A DNA stretch of 64,000 nucleotides from Sambucus nigra (GCA_949130495.1 OX422217.1:541261137-541325136); one strand, 5' to 3'; counted from the first letter of the stretch, positions 34,613 to 46,732 are shown. The notes: generated by a model from the sequence alone, not told the origin. Numbers and translations are program-made.

Positions 34613-35622
34613 ATCTGGGAAAGGCCAATGTAGTTGCTGATGCGTTGAGCCATAGACCGGTAGACAAAGTAGCAGACGTCTGGAAAGCAAAGTGGAAGGA
34701 GTTAGGTCATCAGAAAGCAGTGGCACGTTCTTTCATGTCCGTGATGTCAGTCACACCCGAGATTGTTACGAGGGTGATACAGGCACATACCACAGACCCA
34801 TTTTGCCAAGAGCAGATTGTGCGACTTCTAGCCGAGGGTGCTGAGTCCTATTCTGTTAGTTCCGATGGAGGTTTGCGGTTTAATGGGAGATTGGTGGTTC
34901 AAGAAGGAGCAGAATTACGTCATGCAGTGATGACTCATTCTCATGGGTCCCGATTTGCAGTACATCCGGGAGGCGATAAGATGTACCAAGATATGAGGCG
35001 ACAATACTGGTGGAGTGGGATGAAGAAGGACATTGCTGAGTTCGTGTCCAAGTGTTCTACCTTCCAGCTGGTGAAGGTGGACCATCAGAAACCGTCAGGA
35101 TTGCTTCAGCCATTGGAAGTACCCACGTGGAAGTGGGAGAGTATTTCCATGTATTTTATTACAGGGTTGCCAACATCACAGCGGGGCCACAATTCTATTT
35201 GGGTGATTGTAGACCGTTTGACCAAGGTGGCTCATTTTCTGACGGTGCGGACAGATTATACCACGGGTCAGTATGCTCAGTTGTTCATTGCTGAGATTGT
35301 CAGATTACACGGGGTGCCCCTAAATATTGTGTCAGATAGAGACAAGATTTTTGTATCACGTTTTTGGGAAAGCTTTCAGGAGGCTATGGGTACTGAGTTG
35401 AGGTTGAGTTCAGCTTACCACCCACACACAGATGGACAGACAGAGCATACTAATCAGATGTTAGAGGATATGCTACGCATGTGTGTTCTTGATTTCGGAG
35501 GAGGTTGGGAGCCACATCTTCCACTGGTAGAGTTTGCGTATAATAACTCTTATCAGTTCACGATTGGCATGGCTCCATTTGAGGCTTTGTATGGAAGACC
35601 TTGTCGTTCCCCAGCTTGTTAG
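34613..35622 (+). pseudogene. Integrase (zinc and core domains) of Tek-D
   Basis: After KANVVADALS the open frame has the HHCC region. The His pair is in HAVMTHSH...FAVHPGG, and SKCSTFQLVK has the second Cys replaced by Phe (35062-35064). In the core, ISMYFITGLP has Tyr (35152-35154) where the first catalytic Asp stands in the family. The second Asp (IVSDRDK, 35335) and the Glu (GQTEHTN, 35443) remain. YHPHTDGQ and MAPFEALYGRPCRSP follow. A TAG at 35620 closes the frame. Loss of the first Asp would prevent strand transfer. Confidence 0.9.
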
Positions 35623-36171
35623 CTCGAAGTGGGGGATAACAAGTTGCTAGGACCACAGGTGATTCAGGAGACCTCCGCGAGGATTGAGATGATCAGGAGT
35701 CGTATTCGGGTAGCCCAGGACAGACAAAAGAGCTACGCCGATGCAAAACGGTTCTTCCGAGAGTTTAGTGTGGGGGACCAAGTGTTATTGCGTGTATCTC
35801 CTATGAAGGGAGTGATGAGGTTCGGGAAGAAGGGGAAGTTGGCTCCGAGGTACGTGGGACCATTTCCCATCATCGAGAGAATTGGGACGGTTGCATACAG
35901 GTTGGGACTGCCAGAGCATTTACATCGCATCCACGATGTATTCCACATCTCGTCGTTGAGACGATATCTTCGGGATGATATGGCCCATACTCACATTGCG
36001 ATAAATGAGATCGACTTACAGCCTGATAGCTCTTACGAGGAGATACAGGTGGCTATCCTAGACTATAGTTAGAGGAGATTGAGGTCGAAGATAGTTCCAC
36101 TTGTGCGGGTCCAGTGGGAGCATCATCATGTGGAGGAATCCACTTGGGAGCGTGAGGCAGATATGCGCTAA
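35623..36171 (+). pseudogene. Integrase C-terminus and chromodomain of Tek-D
   Basis: The same frame continues after 35622 with AQDRQKSYADAKRFFREFSV, FGKKGKLAPRYVGPFPII (GPY/F module) and HRIHDVFHISSLRRYL. TAG at 36070 interrupts it. LVRVQWEHHHVEESTWERE follows at about 36100-36160. This matches the short group-II chromodomain of Tekay/Reina chromoviruses, which are thought to guide insertion to silent chromatin. A TAA at 36169 may be another nonsense change or close to the natural end. Confidence 0.85.
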
Positions 36172-36237
36172 AGATATCTAGAGTTGTTTTACCAGGTATG
36201 CCTTATTTTCCGAATTTCGGGACGAAATTCCGTTATT

Positions 36238-36247
36238 AGGGGGGAAG
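36238..36247 (+). other. Polypurine tract of Tek-D
   Basis: AGGGGGGAAG lies two bases before the 3' LTR. Confidence 0.85.
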
Positions 36248-38262
36248 TATGTAATACCCCGTATTTTTATGCTATATTAATTTGGGGATTTATTGAATTT
36301 AATGTGAGTTAATTATTTAATAAAAATCCAGAAATTAATTATGTTATAATTATTAACGTGACGAGAGTTAGTAATTATGGGAAATTCGTTGAATATTACT
36401 AATGAGCAAAGTAATATATTATATTGGTTATATTGAATGTCATGAGTGAGTTAAATGAAAATTTCGGAAATTTTAAGTCTGAACGTGCTCGTGTCGCGTC
36501 GGGACTAAATTTTGATAAAATTTTGATAAATAAAAAGTGAATATTTTATAAGTTGCCCGTATGGTCGTTTTGAGTGCGCCAACGCGTCCGGAAGGATCGA
36601 GATAGTCAGAAAAGTGTACCCGGGGGTGTAGTTTGGGTCTCGGGGCGTTTTTAGGCCTAATTGGTACCCCGGGAGGGCATTTTAGTCCTTTTACATATTT
36701 GGGTAATTAAACCCACGAAATTAAGCAACCTATATCAGCCATTTAGGTTGGTCGTTTAGGGTTAGAATATTCAGAACCCTAGAACGGCCATTGGAGAAGA
36801 GAGGAGAGAGCCCTCAAGGCAATTCAAGGCCAAAAAGTCACCAGTTTGCACTGCCGCCACCACCAACGCGTAGATCGCGAGAAGAGGAACGCAACCATAC
36901 AAAAATCAGCCATAAATCAGAATACCAGAAATCCCAGGCAAGTGTTTAACTTTCTATTTTCGTTGGTTCAATCTTCATATTAGTTTAGGAATGATTAGGG
37001 ATGAATTATGTAGAAGAAACCCCAATTTGTGATAGGAAAATCCATGTAGTATTGGTTGAGATGATGATTCTGGAAACCCTTGCCATGTAGAGGAAATTAA
37101 CCATGAAATTTTGATGATTATAAGAAAGAAATTCTGGAGAAATATTTGTTAGAAAACTGTTTAAGAAAATTTTAGGGTTCTTGATAATTAGATGTAATTT
37201 TGGGTGGAAATTCCATGTTTAAATGATGAATATGTACATGCCTTACGTTAGAAACATCTGGTATACCGTTATAATGTTAGTAGTAGAATTCTTAGACGTT
37301 TGGGGTTAGAAAACATGTATTTGGATGAAGAAAATTGGTAAAACCCGTAACTGCAATTTTGCAGATTTTCGCAGACCTGCTTGATCGATTGATCGAGCCC
37401 AGAGCTTCGATCGATCGAGCCCCAAACCTCGATCGATCGACCCCTCCTGGCAGACTCTTATTTCCTTTGTAAATGATTTAAAAATTGAATTGTCATGATA
37501 TAATTCTTGAACATTCTTAGTATAATGATTTGGGAGACATGGAGGACTAGTAGGGCGTATGAATAAATGTTGGGATCATTAATATTCGACGAGAATGGTA
37601 TTTATGGGATATTTACTTTAGGGTTAGTAAATTAATATATTAAAGGGTGAGGCGCGTAAGAGAGTTACGTTGAAACGTAATAATGACACCTACTGAATTT
37701 TCTACTTGGAAGGATAGAGTCCATGAGTGTCGCGTAATAAGTGAGAAAACCCTTCGAGGTAAGGTTAGAGATGAAACCTTATACGTAATACTAATAATGT
37801 GAAATTAAGGATAAATTTTGTAATTATGGGTGACGAGAGGAACCTATTTTAATATGATGAAAGTGGTATATTTATATGATTGTGTGTACATATATTATAT
37901 ACATGTTAAAAACATACCGTGCTACTTGCTATCCTTGAGGTTACCGCGCTGGGACAGTCTTATCTAGATAGGACCTTTATGGGGGATATTGACTTGTACC
38001 CTAGAAGATAGATATCCTTGGTACAGGCTATCGAATCGATAGTTCAGACGGTCCTAAGAGACGCGAGTATGTGCCATCCTCTTAGAGACTTGGAATCTAT
38101 GCTTCGCCTTGATATTGTTTGTGTATGTGTTAATACAATTCGAGAGTGATTCCGAATTTGTATTCCCTTTGATATGAGTGGTATGGGGTTTGGATAGAAG
38201 AATTATGCACGCACCATAGTTTTATGTGGGGTGCTGTTATTTTATATATATTATACGAGTAG

Positions 38263-38264
<2 letters not shown>

Positions 38265-38327
<63 letters not shown>
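38265..38327. repeat. (TA)n microsatellite in the Tek-D 3' LTR
   Basis: About 31 TA units. The matching site in the 5' LTR (30299-30310) has about six, so this array expanded after insertion. Confidence 0.95.
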
Positions 38328-38331
<4 letters not shown>

Positions 38332-38747
38332 TTTGGAAATTTGAAACAGCCTACTGTGATTTGGTAAGTAGGACATGGTTGATGACTCAAATGGTAAATA
38401 CTTGTTTTGTGAAAGTATAATATGACATTGGGAAACTTTTTAAATTAATAAAGACTAAAACGAGAGTTGTGTTGCTAATTGGAAGTATCTTTTTAAATAA
38501 TGATATTGTTCAGTTTTGAAATCTTATGAGTGAGTTAAGATAAGCTAAATTATTGGGAAGGTTAGTATGATAAAATGATAAGATAACCCGTTGGGAAGGT
38601 TAGTACGATAGGCATGCACATTAGAAGAGAGGTGATAATTTCTCAAGAGAGTGTCGCTCTAATATGTTGTTGCATTGGCCTGTATCAATTTAAATACTTG
38701 CTAAACATATTTTAAATCAGACACACTTTCGGGCTCTGACCCATTTT

Positions 38748-38770
38748 TCTCTCTCTCTCTCTCTCTCTCT
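38748..38770. repeat. (CT)n microsatellite in the Tek-D 3' LTR
   Basis: About 11 CT units, the counterpart of the 38-unit run at 30729-30805. Confidence 0.9.
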
Positions 38771-39334
38771 TGTATATATATATATGTATTACAGGTGCCC
38801 AGCCACAGGGGCGTCTTGCTTAGGATCTCTTGGAAGGAACGCGCTGCAGCTTAGGTGGGAGTTGCAGGTCTCTTGATTAGACGACTTCGTTCATTCAGAT
38901 CCACTCTTAGTATTTTCATTTAGTTGAGCATGTGTAGCTCTTTCCATTATTCCATTATTATTGGGACATTTGTATTTCAATTATTTCCAGTATTGTTACT
39001 ATGGGTTTTATTCAGTTGATTGTGTTACTTTATATTTCGCATGTTGACATTCGGTTGACGAATGTTTTAAATTAATTGGACTATGTTGCAGATATTTAAT
39101 GTGGTGTGATTCTTACTTATTGAATGTTGTTAATAAAATAAATGATTTTCTTTAAATAAAATTTGGAAAGTATGTATGAAAATGGTTTTGACACTTAGCT
39201 TAATTATTTAGGGTGTTAAATTGGAAAAAAAAATATTTTTATCGATAGTAATGCTGAGAATGAACCAACTGTTTACCTTGATTTAATTTAATAAAGGAGT
39301 GATCGCCTGGTATTTAATTAGGCGGGGTGTCACA

Positions 39335-39378
39335 TCCTCCCCCCAGAACCTCCAAAACCTAGGCTTTGATACCAAAGT
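39335..39378 (-). other. Lard-C leader with tRNA-Met primer binding site
   Basis: This is the rest of the Lard-C interior beyond Tek-D. The minus strand of 39361-39374 reads TGGTATCAAAGCCT, four bases from the 5' LTR end. Tek-D inserted only 44 bases from that LTR. Confidence 0.8.
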
Positions 39379-39780
39379 TGACACACCCCAACCCAATTAC
39401 TTATCATTAAGTTTGAAAGTAAAAGAGAGTCAAATCATAATTACCTTAACTAAACCATAAATACAAATATTCTTTTCAATTATTAACATGAATGCATAAA
39501 ATTAAAACTTTTCAAATTTTAAAATAATCGTGCTTATTCAAACTTGCACAAAGGATAAGTAGGATTAAATTAACCCCTTTTAATTTGACCAAAAACATGG
39601 TTTTACGCAACCCTTACTAACCCCACCCAACCTCCTAGATTTGGTAGTGACCTTTCATTACCTGAAAAAAAACATAACATAGGAATCATGAGCAAAATAG
39701 CTCAGTGAATGCATTACTACTACACTAGTGCATAAAATTAAATGCAATAAGTCATATCTATGTAACAATATATAACATCT

Positions 39781-40143
39781 CAACATCTCTTGGTTGTTGA
39801 TAAGCCATATGATCTCTTGGTTGTTGATAAACCATAACATCTCTTGGACGTTGATAAGCCATAACATCTCTTGGACGTTGATAAGTCATAACATCTCTTG
39901 GATGTTGATAAGCCATAACATCTCTTGGATGTTAATAAGCTATAACATCTCTAGGCTGATAATAACCGATAACATCTCTTGGTTGTTAATAAGCCATAAC
40001 GTCTCTTCGTTGTTAATAAGCCATAAAATTTCTTAGTTATTAATAAGCCATAACATCTTTTGGCTGTTAGTAAGCCATAACATCTCTTGGTTGTTAATAA
40101 GCCATAACATCTCTTGGCTGTTAATAAGCCATAACATCTCTTG
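39781..40143. repeat. 27-bp tandem array, about 14 copies
   Basis: Counterpart of 23463-23715, with 13 full and one partial unit. Adjacent copies sharing TTGGACGTTGATAAG and TTGGATGTT variants suggest local duplication. Confidence 0.9.
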
Positions 40144-41200
40144 TCATACATACAAAACATATCCATAATCAAATCAGTAAGTACGACATACCCTAACCAC
40201 AATCAACTCAATAAGTACAACATATCAAATCCATATTCAACTTGGTAAGTATGACATCGCATATTTGTAATTAACTCGGTAAGTACAACATATAATATCC
40301 ATAATCATCTCAACAAGTACAACATATCATATTTATAATCAACTCGATAAGTACAACATATAATATCCATAATCATCTCAATAAGTACCACATCTCATAT
40401 TTTTAATCAACTCGATAAGTACAACATATAGTATCCATAATCCTCTCGATAAGTACAACATGTCATATTTATAATCAACTCGGCAAGTACAACATATGAC
40501 ATCCCTAATCATCTCAATAAGTACAACATCTCATATTTATACTCAACTCGGCAAGTACAACATATTATATCCATAATCATCTCAATAAGTACCACATCTC
40601 ATATTTATAATCAACTCGATAAGTACAACTTAAATACCCATAATCATCTCGATAAGTACAACATCTCATATTTATATTCAACTCGGCAAGTATAACATAT
40701 GATATCCATAATCATCTCGATAAGCACAACATCTCATATTTATACTCAACCTGGAAAGTACGACATATAATGTCCCTAACCATATCAATATGTACCACAT
40801 ATCATATTTATAATCAAGTTTTAAGTACAACCTATAATATCCATAATCATCTCAATAAGTACAACATCTCATATTTATATTCAACTCAGAAAGTACAACA
40901 TATGATATCCATAATCATCTCAATAAGCACAACATATCATATTTATACTCAACCCGAAAAGTACATCATATAATATCCATAATCATCTCAATAAGTACCA
41001 CATCTCATATTTATAATCAACTCGGTAAGTATAACCTATAATATCCATAATCATCTCGATAAGTACAATATATCATATTTCTATTCAACTCGGCAAGTAC
41101 AATTATATGATATCCCTAATCATCTCAAGAAGCACAACATCTCATATTTATACTCAACCCGACAAGTACAACATATAATATCCATAATCATGTATAAATA
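40144..41200. repeat. 68-bp tandem array in the Lard-C 5' LTR
   Basis: Counterpart of 23716-24770, about the same number of copies and the same alternating half units. Confidence 0.88.
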
Positions 41201-42694
41201 CAGCTTACCAGCGAGTACACTCACCTTGACCATTTAATGTATTTTTCCCTTGCCTCTGCCTGAAACTTGTTCAAACGGCTGTTCCTCCCTTACTATCATT
41301 CTTAAAATATTAGTATCATCCTAAGAATATCAATAATCCAAACAATAACTTAATGGTGACTTAATTCATAAGAGCATATAATATCATTTAAATCATTTAT
41401 CATAATTTAAGTCCCATCGAATTTCTTGTTAAGATATTTATCATATCCAATCCATAGCTCAAACATACTTTATTTCTTCTTGGTAAATCCAATTATTATC
41501 ATATTAAGTTCCCAATATAAAAATACAAAACATCATTTCAAGTTTCCTAGAGCAAGATGTGTCCATCTATTTATTACAAAGCAAATATGCCCTGTAGGCT
41601 TTTTAATCGTTCAGTCAATTTCCAGGAATTTTCCTAATTTTACTAAATAATAGATTACTGTGATATTTCACCAACACTCATAAAGATATTGAAAAATACA
41701 AAATTAAAGTTTTATAATTTATAAAGTTCATTTTCTATGTCGAGCAAAACATCGAACACCTAGTGTGCATACTTACACCTTTGGGGCAGATTGTATACCT
41801 GAACTTCAAACTATCACAAAAGATTCATTTCTTGGTATTTTCACATAATTTTAGGATATGTTATACATATTTGAGTATATTTTTATCTCTAACTAGAGTT
41901 ATTCAATTCCAATAAATATACAAAAATATATAGGAGTTTGAATACATAAGATTTCCAATCGAAGAAATATACATGATTTACGTGTTCAACTTTGCTTAAA
42001 CTCGCATCTATTCATAAGTATACCTCAAGACATGGAAGTTTAGTAAACACATGATTATTTATATCATTTCAATAAGAGATACCAAAAATATAACAAGATT
42101 TATGGGTACCTTACCTTAGGGACTTTTTCGTAAGTTCTACGGATTTTTCTTCAATTTTTCTCCTCACTTTCTTCTTCTCGAAGTTCCCGACTCTCTCACC
42201 TTAGGATTAAACTCTTCCTTTATGAAATATTCTGAAGGAAGAGATTATTTCACGAGTTATAAGTCATCATAAGTCATCTCCGCCTTATTCTTTTAAAATA
42301 TGACATGTGTCACCATATAAGACAAAATATCCTTTAAAGCTTAATGGCTAATTTACCCCTGTTCGTAATTTCAGCATAACCCCTTCCTCGGACATTTTTT
42401 TACACACCGTTTGTTGTGTTACAAACTTAAATCATATACCTACAACTATCTAGTTTTCACCTCAAGTCAATTATCATATTATAGTGGCCAAAACTAGTCC
42501 TGAACTTGAACATTCCTACCGAAGACTTCACAAATTTGTCTTTGTGATTAATTCAACATTTCATTAGTTATGAAGGTAGGATTAGACTAAACACATTAAC
42601 TTCACATTATATATTCTAATAACACATTATCTCCATCCCATGCGGTAAGCATGATTTAAACATGGTTTATCATAATCATATCTGGATCGTCACA

Positions 42695-42960
42695 AATACC
42701 CTTCGAATCTTTTTTCCTGGGAACAAGATACCACACTTCGTGACTCCGAAATTGGACAAGCTCTTCTTGCATAGAATTGATCCAGAAATATCCAGAAAGG
42801 GCATCATTTACATTTTTTGGCTCCTCAAGGGAAACAAAACATGCAAATTGTGCCACATTTTGAAGTTGGGATCTTATTTTAACATGTTCAGAATGATTAC
42901 CAACTACAGTTTTAAGAGGATGGTCTTTAGAAATCCCAGTGGGTACAGAAGGATTCTCGG
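42695..42960 (-). pseudogene. Copia reverse transcriptase, 5' fragment
   Basis: The minus strand reads EEPKNVNDALSG, then INSMQEELVQFRSHEVWYLV and PRKKDSKGI up to the insertion point. This is the start of the copia RVT_2 domain (relatives: 'W..AMQEEL..F..N.VW.LV.RP'). The next residues of the motif are found 19.6 kb away, from 23058 leftward. The coding sequence is otherwise continuous with the integrase frame on its upstream side (42656-43393 open). Confidence 0.88.
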
Positions 42961-44005
42961 GTGGCAGTGAATCATTGTCTCGTGAGGGTTCAATTGGAAA
43001 ATTTTGTTCATCCTCATCATGTGGCATTGATTGACTAGCCCTACTCCCAACACCTATATCATCTACAATTACATTAAAGGATTCCATAATGGTGTTGGTT
43101 CGATAATTAAAAACACGAAAAGCATTATTGCTTTGGGAATAACCAAGAAATATACCTTTTTCTCCTCGGGTGTCAAATTTTGAAAGTTGTTCTCTGTCTT
43201 TACAAACATAGCAAATACTCCCGAAAGTTTTAAAATGTTTTAAGTTTGGCTTTTTGTGGAACCAAAGTTCATAAGGGGTTTGTTTGGAATTTTTCCTAAG
43301 GTATACACGATTAATGATATGACATGCGGTTTGAACGTCTTCTACCCAAAAATATCTAGGAAGACTTTTAGCGTGTAGCATAACCCTATCCATTTCTTGT
43401 AAAGTTATATTCTTACATTCAGCGATGCCATTTTGCTAAGGTGTTTTAGGAGAACTAAACTCGTGTTTATAGCCATTGGTTGCGCAGTATTCAGTAACAC
43501 CAAAGTCTTTGAACACTCCTCCTCTGTCACTCCTAATGCAACATACTTGGGCATCCTTCTCATTCTCTATTTTCAAAAGGATTTTTAAGAATTCACCGAA
43601 GGTATCTGATTTTTATTTCATAAAAGCAACCCAAGTATATCGCGTATAGTCGTCTACTATAACTAGGATATAACTATTTTCACATAAACTAATAGTCCTT
43701 GACGGACCCACGAGGTCCATATGGATGAGTTCTAAAGGTTTTGTGGTCAATACATCCTTAACTTTCTTATGAGGGTATTTACTTATTTTCCCTTCCTGAC
43801 ATGGTCCACATACCGGATTGAAAGAATTTTTGATTTTGGGTAAATCTCTAACTATTTCTTGGGAGCTTAATCTTCTAAGGTTATCAAAATTCGTATGTCC
43901 CAATCTATTTTGCCAAAGGTCAGAATCCTCTAATCTGGAAACATGGCAAGACGCAGACTTAGGAAAAACTGTGTAACAGTTTTCTTGAGTTTTGTTTCTT
44001 GTCAA
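42961..44005 (-). pseudogene. Integrase of the SIRE-like copia
   Basis: The upstream frame (43613-44005) holds LWQNRLGHTNFDNLRRL and VCGPCQEGK (HHCC zinc site), then LELIHMDLVGPSRT (first Asp) and VIVDDYTRYTWV. After a stop, IRSDRGGVFKDF (second Asp) and NGIAECKN (Glu) follow; the catalytic triad is present. The frame 42656-43393 has DRVMLHAKSLPRYFW, ACHIINRVYLRKN, TPYELWFHKKPNLKHFKTFG and GIFLGYSQSNNAFRVFN, the conserved C-terminal part. Two or more stops interrupt it. Confidence 0.9.
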
Positions 44006-44320
44006 TATATAGTATCCTTTTTCATCAATAATTTGGCAAATTTTTTTGAAAAAGTAATGGTATGATTGGAATCACATAATTGAGATATACTTAAGAGATT
44101 AGTTTTAAGGCGTTTAACTAAGAGAACATCATTTAGATCCAGAAGCCCATTCTCACTTAATATTCCCTTACTTTTGATCTGAGATGAAACACCATCTCCA
44201 AACATGACACTACCTCCTAAGAAGTCTGTCTTGCTTTTCAATTTGGTTTCGTCCCCGATATATGTTTAGAACATCCGAATTCTAAATACCATCCAGTTGA
44301 AGTGTGTTGTGACTTTAAAG
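44006..44320 (-). pseudogene. Copia protease end and gag-pre-integrase region
   Basis: The frame 44002-44241 reads GGSVMFGDGVSSQIKSKG, GLLDLNDVLLVKRLKTNLLS and ISQLCDSN, the well-known block after the copia protease. Just upstream the minus strand reads WYLEFGCSKHISG. Relatives have DSG in this loop (WYLDSGCSRHMTG), so the protease active site has been lost (EFG). A frameshift separates the two parts. Confidence 0.82.
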
Positions 44321-46671
44321 CAGAAATGATAATTTTGCACTTGAGATGGGGTAATAGATCACCTTTTCTAATCCAAATGGGTTGAGTTTTAATCGTTTTG
44401 TGTTCCTTTTGATTTAGAAAAGGTTTGTTGGGTCTTCCTAATTTGCTTTTTCTTAGTCTTGGACCCTCATTTTTTTCTTTTTATAGCTATAGTTGTTTGT
44501 CTCCTGTCTAGGGAGAACATAAGTATTTCTTCCTTTTCTAGAATAGATAAAGTTAAGGTAGGTGGGTGTGTATATCCTTTTCTGAAAAAATTCTTCAAGA
44601 GTGTGGCTAAAAACGTCGCAGTAAGAACAATACTTATGGGTGTTGGTCTTGACGTTATTACTAAATTCTTTAAAGATGGGTTTGGCTCTGTTTGGTATAT
44701 TCGTCCAATTGTCATTGGTGTTAAGTTTTTGTCTTTGGTCTCTAACAGGTCGACAAACATATTTGGCATGACCATTTGAATTAGACTGTTGATTGAACTG
44801 ATCATGTTTTGCTTGAGAGACATTGAGACTAGATTCCCCTTTTTGAATAGTTTGACAAGTTTGGCCTTGTTTGATAAAAGTAACATTTTCAGGAGAAACT
44901 TTAATCTTACTGGTGTGCAATATTTCTCCAAAACCTAGGCCAGACTTATCTTCAGAGTCAAATTTTCTTCCAGCAACAATTTCCTCATAAGATTTAGCTT
45001 GGGTTTCAAAGTGTTGATATTTTTTAAACACATTTGAAACCTTTTACTTAGGCTTTTCTAGTTCAATAAGGTTCGCCTTATATTTTTGTTCAAACTCATG
45101 ATTTTTTTAGACAAATAAATTATTTTTAAGGAAAATTCTTGAATCTCAGTCTCATACGCAATACATTGGGCAGTATAATCTTCAATATTCTTCTTAATGG
45201 TATGGTTAAGTAAATCGATACGCACAGTTAATGATTTTATCATTTTTTCAAGACGACCACTCTTTTTAATCATTTTTATGTATAACTCATGTAAATCAGA
45301 CAAATCATCATCAGACTCGCTAAATGTGTAGTGTGACTAAAATATTACTTGGTTCTTTTGGACTAACGCACATGTTCAGTGTGTCAGCAATATTAACTCT
45401 TTGACTCACACTTAGATTACTCTCAACAATTAAAGGAGTAGTATTAACATCAACATTAACAGGCAACACAGATTCGTGAGTAGGTAGGCATGCATCATCA
45501 TCATTAGATACAATTTGGCAAAGAAAGACACGCAATACTCATCATTCTGGGTTGACTCTACTTCATCTTCATTAGAATCACTAGAGTCATCCCACGTTTT
45601 ACACACATTAACCTTGTTATTGTTGCCAAAATTAGTTAGGCATTTACTAGCATAATGTCCCATTTTACTACATCTATGACATTTCACATTTTTCAGGTCT
45701 GTCTTAGGTAGATTATTTTCATAAGTCCTTTTATTGTCAAGTGAGTGTTTGGCATTGTCTATATCACAAGGTCTACAATTTTGATTTCCTTGATAATTTG
45801 ACTTTCCTTGTTTAAAGGTTACAATATTTATGAATTTCAAAATCTTTTTGAAATGCATGCTGATAAGAGCTATTTGAGTGTCAAGGTCATCCAAATCACA
45901 GTCATCAGCACAGTTAGGGTCAAAGTCCAATGAACTTATTTTAGGAACATGGATTTTAGATGAAAACACAACATTAAAACTAGTGGGTTTCTTGTTCTAT
46001 CCGGTCAGTTGCTTTTTAAAGTCTAACTCCAATTCTACAGTCCTTAGTTTACTACTAAGCAATTTAGGAGTCATATTAGGGTCGTCCATTTCTTCAATTG
46101 CATATCTTTTATTGTAAAATTTGGAAGGTACTGACCTAAGAATCTTTTGAACAATTTCCATTCTAATATAGGTTAAACCATTTGCATGAAGTTTAGTAAA
46201 AATATCACTTAACCTAATGTAAAAATCTCCAAAGGATTCATAATCGTCCATTATCAGGTTGTTGTATTGTTGGACTAGCATTTGAGTTTTTCATGCCTTA
46301 ACTCTTTCATCACCTTCGTGGGAAGTAAAAAGAGTGTCCCATACCTCTTTAGAAGTCGAACATATGGATATTCTTTTGAATTTGTGGTCATTAATGGACA
46401 TAAAGATGGCATTCTTGCCTTTGTTATTATCTAGAGATGCCTTTTTCTCTTCCTTAGTAAATTCACTAAGAAGTTTCTTAATCCTTGTTAGATTAGTTTC
46501 AGAGATAGGCTTAGTAGGATGTTCATACCCTATTTCCATCATTTCCCCGACATCATCACCAAGGGTTCCTTGAATGAAAGAAACCATTCTTACTTTGGAG
46601 TATGAGAAGTTGTTTCTATAAAAAAGTGGTGGTCTGGCGAGGTTACCAAACATCTCAAATCCTTCTTCCAT
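44321..46671 (-). pseudogene. gag of the SIRE-like copia
   Basis: The ATG at 46671 opens MEEGFEMFGNLARPP. Frames 46291-46671 and 45997-46281 have ICSTSKEVWDTLFTSHEG, QQYNNLIMDDYESFGDFYIR, KILRSVPSKFYNKRYAIEE, the copia UBN2-type capsid. Frame 45430-45969 has the zinc knuckle CHRCSKMGHYASKC (CX2CX4HX4C). The part 44453-45303 is Lys/Gln-rich with helical character. About four frameshifts or stops break it. Confidence 0.85.
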
Positions 46672-46732
46672 ATTCAGAATTTTTGAAAGAAGTTTTGAAA
46701 ATAATGTCTAAAGATTTAGGATCACAAAAGAT

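Larger units (their letters stand above)
28273..39334 (+). mobile_element. Tek-D: chromodomain Ty3/gypsy retrotransposon, youngest insertion
   Basis: This 11.06-kb element has LTRs of 3096 bp (28273-31368) and 3085 bp (36250-39334), starting TGTAATACCCC and ending GGGTGTCACA. The perfect 5-bp TSD is TCCTC at 28268-28272 and 39335-39339. The primer site, polyprotein gene and polypurine tract are in order. The gene has gag with zinc knuckle, protease, reverse transcriptase, RNase H, integrase and a C-terminal chromodomain-like segment; with 3-kb LTRs this fits the Tekay (Del) chromovirus lineage. I count about 17 mismatches in the first 430 LTR positions, and only about four in 310 positions near the end. 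One frameshift in gag, one before integrase and several nonsense codons inactivate it. Confidence 0.92.
36250..39334 (+). repeat. 3' LTR of Tek-D
   Basis: 3085 bp. Compared with the 5' LTR it has a 16-base deletion in the GATC cluster, a large TA expansion and a shorter CT run, plus scattered substitutions. Confidence 0.92.
23061..42694 (-). mobile_element. Lard-C: non-coding LTR element (minus strand) with repeat-rich LTRs
   Basis: LTRs at 23061-26263 (3203 bp) and 39379-42694 (3316 bp) have TG...CA ends. The flanks GATAC (23056-23060) and AATAC (42695-42699) form a 5-bp TSD with one mismatch. The tRNA-Met primer site lies at 39361-39374 and the polypurine tract at 26264-26276, so the element reads minus. 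The internal domain is only about 2.05 kb (26264-28272 plus 39335-39378) without recognisable gag or pol, as in large retrotransposon derivatives (LARDs) that depend on other elements. The purine tract context 'GAGGACGAAGTTTTCTAGGGGG' in part resembles Tekay-type 3' ends. It inserted into the copia reverse transcriptase. Confidence 0.82.
39379..42694 (-). repeat. 5' LTR of Lard-C
   Basis: 3316 bp, 113 bp longer than the 3' LTR; four extra 27-bp units (108 bp) explain nearly all of this. The outer end, GGATCGTCACA on the plus strand, is followed by TSD AATAC. Confidence 0.88.
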
